DNA from: Magnetococcales bacterium
Lineage (GTDB): Bacteria > Pseudomonadota > Magnetococcia > Magnetococcales > DC0425bin3
Assembly (NCBI GenBank): GCA_015229045.1
Contig: JADGCJ010000102.1
Location: 1-11,327, forward strand
Reading direction: 5' to 3'
DNA length: 11,327 nucleotides
A program made the translations under genes and the position numbers. Shown in pieces: positions 7,051 to 11,327 of the stretch (position 1 is the stretch's first letter; each line of letters begins with the position of its first letter). The notes beneath the pieces were generated by a model. The model was not told where the DNA came from, searched no databases, and saw only the letters and a program-made list of their open reading frames with translations.

Positions 7051-7312
7051 ATAGTTACCATTTATTTTTCTTATTGATTATTTATCTATATCTGTTACCA
7101 TGAAGTGAGTTTTCTCCGCGCCTTCTTGTTTCAGGATGCGCCCGGAGTGCTCCACACCGCCCGAATTCCGGGACCATTATAGTGGAGTCGTTATGGCTTT
7201 CCACATTCCTGTTGCAATCTGACGCCATTTCGGTACTTTAATGGGCTCAGATCCGGAACGGGTGGGTCGAGTCCGGCAGGTTGCCTTGCCACGAAAGCTT
7301 TGGCAGAACGAG
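7051..7312 (+). promoter_or_regulatory. AT-rich island and leader upstream of the sugar transferase operon
   Basis: No gene is visible here. GTTACCAT occurs twice, at 7054-7061 and 7094-7101, exactly 40 nt apart. The 33 nt between the copies hold only four G or C. Further down, TATAGT (7178-7183) is a 5/6 -10 match without a good -35. TTGCAA (7212-7217) followed 16 nt later by TACTTT is another weak pair. CCCGGA (7141-7146) and TCCGGG (7167-7172) form an inverted repeat. The region must carry the promoter of the 7313 gene. The lack of a good consensus suggests an activated promoter or another sigma factor; I found no convincing sigma54 -24/-12 element. Confidence 0.4.
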
Positions 7313-8728
7313 ATGATCCGTATTTTCAAGCACTACATCGCCCGCTGGTCACTGCTGCTGTTGGCGATGGAAACGCTGATCTTCATCGCTTCCATCTACG
7401 GCGGGGTGGCCATCCGCTTTTTGGATCAGGCCCATCCCGACGAAATGCATTCCGGGGGCCTCTTCCCTCGGGCGCTCTTCTTTGCCGTGGTGATGATTCT
7501 GTCGATGACCGCCATGGGGCGCTACCAGCACCTGATGGAAAACGGTCAGGCGGGAGAGATCCTGGGCATTCTGCTCAGCTTCGTGGTTGGCATCGTGGCC
7601 ATGAGCCTGTTGTTCTACGTGTTTCCCCACCTCTTCATCGGTCGTGGCGCCTTCGGTTATACCCTTCTGCTGGCCCTGATGGGGGTGATGCTCAATCGGG
7701 CCTTGTTCGTCAAATTCGTTCTGGACATGGACCTGCTGCGACGACGCATCCTGGTGGTGGGCGCGGGAGAGCAGGCCCGTTTTCTGGAAAACGCCCTTCA
7801 GCAGCAGTCCGTCAAGGAGCACCGTATCATCGGTTTCCTGCCCATTCCGGGTGAGCTGGAGTGGGTTTCGGCGGAGAAGGTGCTGCGTGGCTCCACGTTG
7901 AATGAAGTGGTCAAGACCCAGGGGGTGCATCTGGTGGTGCTGACGGATGTGGACATCCTGCCCCGGGAGCTGATGGAGCAGATGCTCGACTGCAAAATGC
8001 GGGGTGTGCGCACGGTCGACCTGTTGGGCTTTTTCGAACAGGCGGATCGGGTCATTCGCATGGATCTTCTCGACCCCCAATGGTGGATCTTCCATTCCGA
8101 CGGTCTGGAGCGGAATTTGTTGCAGGAGCTGTCCAAAAAGTTCTTCGACGTGGTTGTCAGCCTGTTTCTGATCGGAATAACCTGGCCGTTGATGTTGCTG
8201 GCCGTCCTGGCCATCTGGGTGGATAGCGGTTTCAGGGGACCGGTTTTTTACACCCAGCAACGGGTTGGCTACGGCGGGCGGGTTTTCAAGGTGGTCAAGT
8301 TTCGCAGCATGCACACCGACGCCGAAGGGGCCGGTCCCCAATGGGCGCAGCGCAACGACCGGCGTATCACCCGGGTGGGACATGTTTTGCGGCAGACCCG
8401 GATCGATGAGCTGCCGCAGTTCTTCAATGTCCTGAAAGGGGAGATGAGCCTGGTGGGGCCGCGCCCGGAGCGTCCGGAATTCGTGGAGATTCTGGCCGGA
8501 CGCATTCCCTATTATCGGGAGCGGTTACGGGTCAAACCGGGCATCACCGGCTGGGCTCAGATTTGTTACGGGTACGGGGCCTCGGTCGAGGATGCGGTGG
8601 AGAAGCTCTATTACGACCTCTACTACGTCAAGAACCAGGGTCTCTTTTTCGATCTGCTGGTCTTGATCCATTCCGTGGAGGTGGTTTTGTTCGGCAGGGG
8701 GGCCACCGGCCCGCGTCGCCTGGAATGA
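7313..8728 (+). CDS. Initiating polyprenyl-phosphate sugar transferase, XrtA/PEP-CTERM type (TIGR03013-like)
   Basis: A 471-aa membrane protein that transfers the first sugar phosphate from a UDP-sugar to undecaprenyl phosphate, starting repeat-unit synthesis. About four N-terminal transmembrane helices (12-31, 52-68, 83-104, 113-133) are followed by a nucleotide-binding-like domain starting ILVVGAGEQARFL (146-158). After a hydrophobic segment (280-302) comes the bacterial sugar transferase domain: KFRSM (329-333), the catalytic-pair motif DELPQ (365-369), LVGPRP (380-385) and PGITGWAQ (409-416). Total length suits the exosortase A-associated EpsB-like family rather than short PglC types. ATG 7313 is preferred over in-frame ATG 7241 because homologues start with MIRxFxHY and the extra 24 residues look non-coding. 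Neither start has a clear ribosome site. It opens the second plus-strand block. The sugar transferred (for example glucose or galactose) cannot be read from sequence. Confidence 0.93.
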   Translation: MIRIFKHYIARWSLLLLAMETLIFIASIYGGVAIRFLDQAHPDEMHSGGLFPRALFFAVVMILSMTAMGRYQHLMENGQAGEILGILLSFVVGIVAMSLLFYVFPHLFIGRGAFGYTLLLALMGVMLNRALFVKFVLDMDLLRRRILVVGAGEQARFLENALQQQSVKEHRIIGFLPIPGELEWVSAEKVLRGSTLNEVVKTQGVHLVVLTDVDILPRELMEQMLDCKMRGVRTVDLLGFFEQADRVIRMDLLDPQWWIFHSDGLERNLLQELSKKFFDVVVSLFLIGITWPLMLLAVLAIWVDSGFRGPVFYTQQRVGYGGRVFKVVKFRSMHTDAEGAGPQWAQRNDRRITRVGHVLRQTRIDELPQFFNVLKGEMSLVGPRPERPEFVEILAGRIPYYRERLRVKPGITGWAQICYGYGASVEDAVEKLYYDLYYVKNQGLFFDLLVLIHSVEVVLFGRGATGPRRLE

Positions 8729-8900
8729 TTCATCCCGGCCACGGCTCCTCGCTCCGGGCGGGAGGTATACTCCCAGGGTGGAAATGTCTATAATACCCTT
8801 TTTCTGAAGAAATCCCTGACCGTGCCAATCGTCTCGACGAGCCATCCGCTCAGCGGGAATACGGTGGTGACGGAAATGTTCGACCAGCGCGACTACCGGC
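8729..8900 (+). promoter_or_regulatory. Spacer with perfect TATAAT box and overlapping inverted repeat
   Basis: This 172-nt spacer precedes the chain-length gene. TATAAT at 8789-8794 is an exact -10 consensus. The hexamer 17 nt upstream (TATACT, 8766-8771) matches the -35 at only 3/6 positions. An inverted repeat GGGAG-GTATA-CTCCC (8760-8774) covers that -35, so a repressor or activator could bind there. The predicted transcript would have a leader of about 100 nt. No reading frame resembling an outer-membrane export protein is visible in the spacer. Confidence 0.45.
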
Positions 8901-10535
8901 ATGCAGGAACTCAATTTTCGAGAAATCGCCTTTCAGGTTCTCACCCAGATGCGGGGTGTGGGACGTTACAAATGGCACATGGCTCTGATTGCCTGGAGCG
9001 TTTGCGTCATCAGCTGGACCGTGGTCTATTTCATGGAGGATGAGTATATCTCCCGGGCCCGGGTGCTGATCGAGGATCCCCAGGGAGAGTTGAAGCCCTA
9101 CCTGAACATGACCACCCCGTTGGATGTCACCCAGGAGGCGCGGCGGCTGCTTTCCACCCTGCAGCAGCGGCAGACCCTGTTCCAGGTGGTCAAGGAGACC
9201 GATCTGGCGTTGATGGTGAAGCAACGCGCCGAAATCGAGGATGTTCTCGCCGATCTGCGCACCCGCGTCTCCCTCACCTCGTCCCGGGGCAATCCCAACC
9301 TCTACACCATCTCCTTCACCTATCACCAGCCCCGCATCACCCAACAAGTGGTGCAGACTCTGCTGAACATGCTGACCAAGGGAGAGATGGGCGGAACGCC
9401 CTCGGGTGGCGGGGATCGCACGGCACAGAAGTTTCTGGGCGAACAGATTCAGGGCTACGAAACCCGGGTGGCCGAAGCGGAAGCGCTGTTGCAGGACTTC
9501 AAGCGTCGCAACGCCGGCATCCTGCCCACGGGAGAGGGTACCGGCGGCTATTACGGGCGTCTCAATTCCATCACCAAACAGTTGGAAGATGGCACGTTGC
9601 GGGTGCGGGAACTGGAAGAGCGCCGCAACGTCATTCTGCGGCAATTGAAGGAAGCCCGACCGCCAGCCGCTGCGGAACGCCCTGCCAGCAAACCGGTGAT
9701 TCCCGAACCGAGCGCCAATTCGGGGCTCGACCGGCAGATCAGCGAGTTGCAGGTGCAGATTCAGACCATGCTCGACAAGAGTTACATGCGTGGCGGTCGC
9801 AAGATGGCCCTCTATACCGAGGAGCATCCCGACATCATGGCTTTGCGGCGGCGCATTCAACATCTGGAGGAGCAGAAGCAGGTTTTTCGGCAGCAGATGG
9901 CCGTACCCATCGTGGAAGAGGCACAGTCGACCGAAAAGGATCGTGATCGGGAGCGGGATGCCGATCCCATCTATCGCCAGGTGAAAATGTCCCTGACCCA
10001 GGTGGATGCGGATCTGGCCTCCGCGAAAGCCCGCGTTGACGAATACCAGTCCATGCTGAACAACCTCCGCACCCAGGAAGAGGCGTTGCCCGCCGTCGAG
10101 GCGGAACTCATCCGCCTGGAACGCAACGTCAAAATCAATCGGGACAAACTGGTCTCCCTTTTGGGAACCCAGGGAGAGGCGCGTTTTTCGGGAGATGTGG
10201 CGGAAGGATTGAGCCGCAGGGTACGTTTTCGCATTCTGGAGACGCCTTCCCTGCCCACCTCGCCGATCAGTCCCAACCGTCCGCTGTTTCTCAGCGTCGC
10301 CATGATCGGCGGGATTCTGGCCGGGTTCGCCCTGGCCTTGTTCACCTCCATCATGCGTCCGGTGTTCGACAGCCCGGCCAGCCTGAAGAAGGCCTTGGGC
10401 CTGCCCGTTTTGGGCACGATTTCCATGGTGGAGGACAACTCCAGGGAATCGATGCTGGAGGGCAAGGTGGGTTTCACCCTGACCATGATCACCCTCTTCG
10501 GCTTATATATCGTATTGATGCTGCTCAACCTTTGA
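8901..10535 (+). CDS. XrtA-system polysaccharide chain-length determinant (Wzz/GumC-like, TIGR03007-like)
   Basis: A 544-aa inner-membrane protein of the polysaccharide co-polymerase family, controlling polymer length and linking synthesis to export with its kinase partner. One transmembrane helix lies at about 27-45, followed by the Wzz-domain strand EYISRARVLIEDP (48-60). Long periplasmic coiled-coil helices cover about 175-250 and 275-420, interrupted by a Pro/Ala-rich linker (251-273). YTEEHPDIMALRRRI (305-319) is typical of this group. The proline-rich stretch PSLPTSPISPNRP (449-461) leads into the second helix (462-484). A third hydrophobic segment ends the protein (525-543). It lacks a fused kinase domain; the kinase is the next gene, 31 nt downstream. 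ATG 8901 is the only possible start because an in-frame TGA lies at 8868-8870 with no GTG or TTG between. No obvious ribosome site is seen. Confidence 0.93.
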   Translation: MQELNFREIAFQVLTQMRGVGRYKWHMALIAWSVCVISWTVVYFMEDEYISRARVLIEDPQGELKPYLNMTTPLDVTQEARRLLSTLQQRQTLFQVVKETDLALMVKQRAEIEDVLADLRTRVSLTSSRGNPNLYTISFTYHQPRITQQVVQTLLNMLTKGEMGGTPSGGGDRTAQKFLGEQIQGYETRVAEAEALLQDFKRRNAGILPTGEGTGGYYGRLNSITKQLEDGTLRVRELEERRNVILRQLKEARPPAAAERPASKPVIPEPSANSGLDRQISELQVQIQTMLDKSYMRGGRKMALYTEEHPDIMALRRRIQHLEEQKQVFRQQMAVPIVEEAQSTEKDRDRERDADPIYRQVKMSLTQVDADLASAKARVDEYQSMLNNLRTQEEALPAVEAELIRLERNVKINRDKLVSLLGTQGEARFSGDVAEGLSRRVRFRILETPSLPTSPISPNRPLFLSVAMIGGILAGFALALFTSIMRPVFDSPASLKKALGLPVLGTISMVEDNSRESMLEGKVGFTLTMITLFGLYIVLMLLNL

Positions 10536-10566
10536 CCGAGAGCATCTCTGCTGGAAGGTGGCAAAA

Positions 10567-11327
10567 GTGGATGATTTCGATGAGGATCTGGGGGAAACAC
10601 GGCTGGCTGGGGGGCCGTCCATTCGCAAGAAGGTCGTTCTGGATTTTCAAGGTCTCAAGGCCAAGGGAATTCTGACCCCGGACGTGGGACGTTCTTCCGT
10701 CGCCGAAGAGTTTCGCATCATCAAACGGCCACTGCTGCTCAATGCCCTGGGACAGGGCGCCCGCAAGGTGGAAAACGCCAACCTGATCATGGTTACCAGC
10801 GCCTTTCCCAAGGAGGGCAAGACCTTCACCGCCATCAATCTGGCCATGAGCCTGGCCGCCGAAGTGGACAATACCGTGATCCTGGTCGACGGCGACGTGG
10901 CCAAACCCTCGGTGTCGCGGATTCTGGGCTTCAAGGCCAAGATGGGTCTGACCGACTACCTGATGGAACAGGTGGACCACTATCATGACATCCTCATTCG
11001 CACCAATATTCCCAAATTGATGTTGTTGCCTTCCGGCCGGCTGCATCACCACGCCACCGAACTGCTGGCCAGCGAGAACATGCGCCAGTTGTTGCACACC
11101 ATGTCCCTGGGGGGACTGGGCAACGAACGCATCATCGTGGTCTTCGACTCTCCCCCGTTGCTGGTGACCACCGAGGCCCGGGAACTGGCCCGCAACATGG
11201 GTCAGATCGTCATGGTGGTGGAGGCGGAGCGCACCCCCCAGATGGCGGTTCGCGATGCCCTGGAACAACTGGGCAACCCCGAAATCGTCGGTTTGATTCT
11301 CAACAAGGTGCGTTACCAAGGCCGTGG
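10567..11327 (+). CDS. XrtA-associated tyrosine autokinase (BY-kinase, TIGR03018-like), partial
   Basis: An open frame from GTG 10567 runs off the right edge after 253 codons. It encodes a cytoplasmic bacterial tyrosine kinase of the CpsD/Wzc-kinase type that autophosphorylates and works with the membrane chain-length protein. ILTPDVGRSSVAEEFRIIKR (35-54) is the region preceding the ATPase core. Walker A is SAFPKEGKT (78-86), Walker A-prime is ILVDGDV (105-111) and Walker B is IIVVFDSPP (189-197). VVEAERTP and LILNKV follow, as in relatives. The usual C-terminal tyrosine cluster would lie at or beyond the edge. GGAAGG (10553-10558) is 8 nt upstream of GTG 10567, favouring it over in-frame GTG 10558. 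In the Walker A motif Lys82 replaces the glycine I expect (PGEGK). The short gap to the upstream gene indicates co-transcription. Confidence 0.92.
   Translation, partial: MDDFDEDLGETRLAGGPSIRKKVVLDFQGLKAKGILTPDVGRSSVAEEFRIIKRPLLLNALGQGARKVENANLIMVTSAFPKEGKTFTAINLAMSLAAEVDNTVILVDGDVAKPSVSRILGFKAKMGLTDYLMEQVDHYHDILIRTNIPKLMLLPSGRLHHHATELLASENMRQLLHTMSLGGLGNERIIVVFDSPPLLVTTEARELARNMGQIVMVVEAERTPQMAVRDALEQLGNPEIVGLILNKVRYQGR

Noticed and set aside
6810..7054. Two small overlapping plus-strand frames (60-69 codons) in the hairpin array
   Set aside because: Their Gly/Pro-rich products simply translate the repeat copies, and no ribosome site is visible. Such repeats often give spurious gene calls.
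7349..8383. 344-codon minus-strand frame opposite the sugar transferase
   Set aside because: Composition is His/Gln-rich, typical of antisense reading of a GC-rich gene, with no motifs.
8850..9863. 337-codon minus-strand frame opposite the chain-length gene
   Set aside because: Antisense shadow of a well-supported gene; no domain hallmarks.

Overview
The window is part of a bacterial exopolysaccharide locus of the exosortase A (XrtA/EpsH, PEP-CTERM) type. DNA is GC-rich with dense coding, and the protein families point to a Gram-negative proteobacterium. The GC-rich hairpin repeats around 6.9-7.0 kb remind me of dispersed repeats in some alphaproteobacterial and magnetotactic (Magnetococcia-like) genomes, but that taxonomic hint is recollection, not evidence.

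Layout. (1) At the left edge, on the minus strand and running out of the window, is a SAM methyltransferase with an N-terminal zinc ribbon (1-909). (2) Divergent from it is a tightly coupled plus-strand block, 1064-6076: a GT4-type glycosyltransferase, an exosortase A-associated glycosyltransferase (TIGR04063-like), an exosortase A-associated O-ligase (TIGR03097-like) and another glycosyltransferase. Each junction overlaps by 1-4 nt, so this is almost certainly one operon with translational coupling. (3) A small minus-strand methyltransferase (6051-6743) converges on the operon and overlaps its end by 26 nt. (4) A 569-nt non-coding region (6744-7312) holds a GC-rich hairpin/repeat array next to a very AT-rich island with short direct repeats. 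It is the most unusual DNA in the window. (5) A second plus-strand block follows: the polyprenyl-phosphate sugar transferase that starts glycan assembly (TIGR03013-like, 7313-8728), a 172-nt spacer with a perfect TATAAT box, the Wzz-like chain-length determinant (TIGR03007-like, 8901-10535) and the start of the cytoplasmic tyrosine autokinase (TIGR03018-like, 10567 to the right edge).

Together the genes describe a Wzx/Wzy-like pathway. The initiating transferase loads the first sugar on undecaprenyl phosphate, glycosyltransferases extend the repeat unit, methyltransferases may decorate it, the O-ligase/polymerase-like membrane protein joins or transfers glycan, and the chain-length protein with its tyrosine kinase controls polymer length and export. 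Exosortase A itself, PEP-CTERM substrate proteins, a flippase and an outer-membrane export protein are not in this window. I expect them nearby, but that is inference. I found no tRNA, rRNA, CRISPR array or transposase gene.
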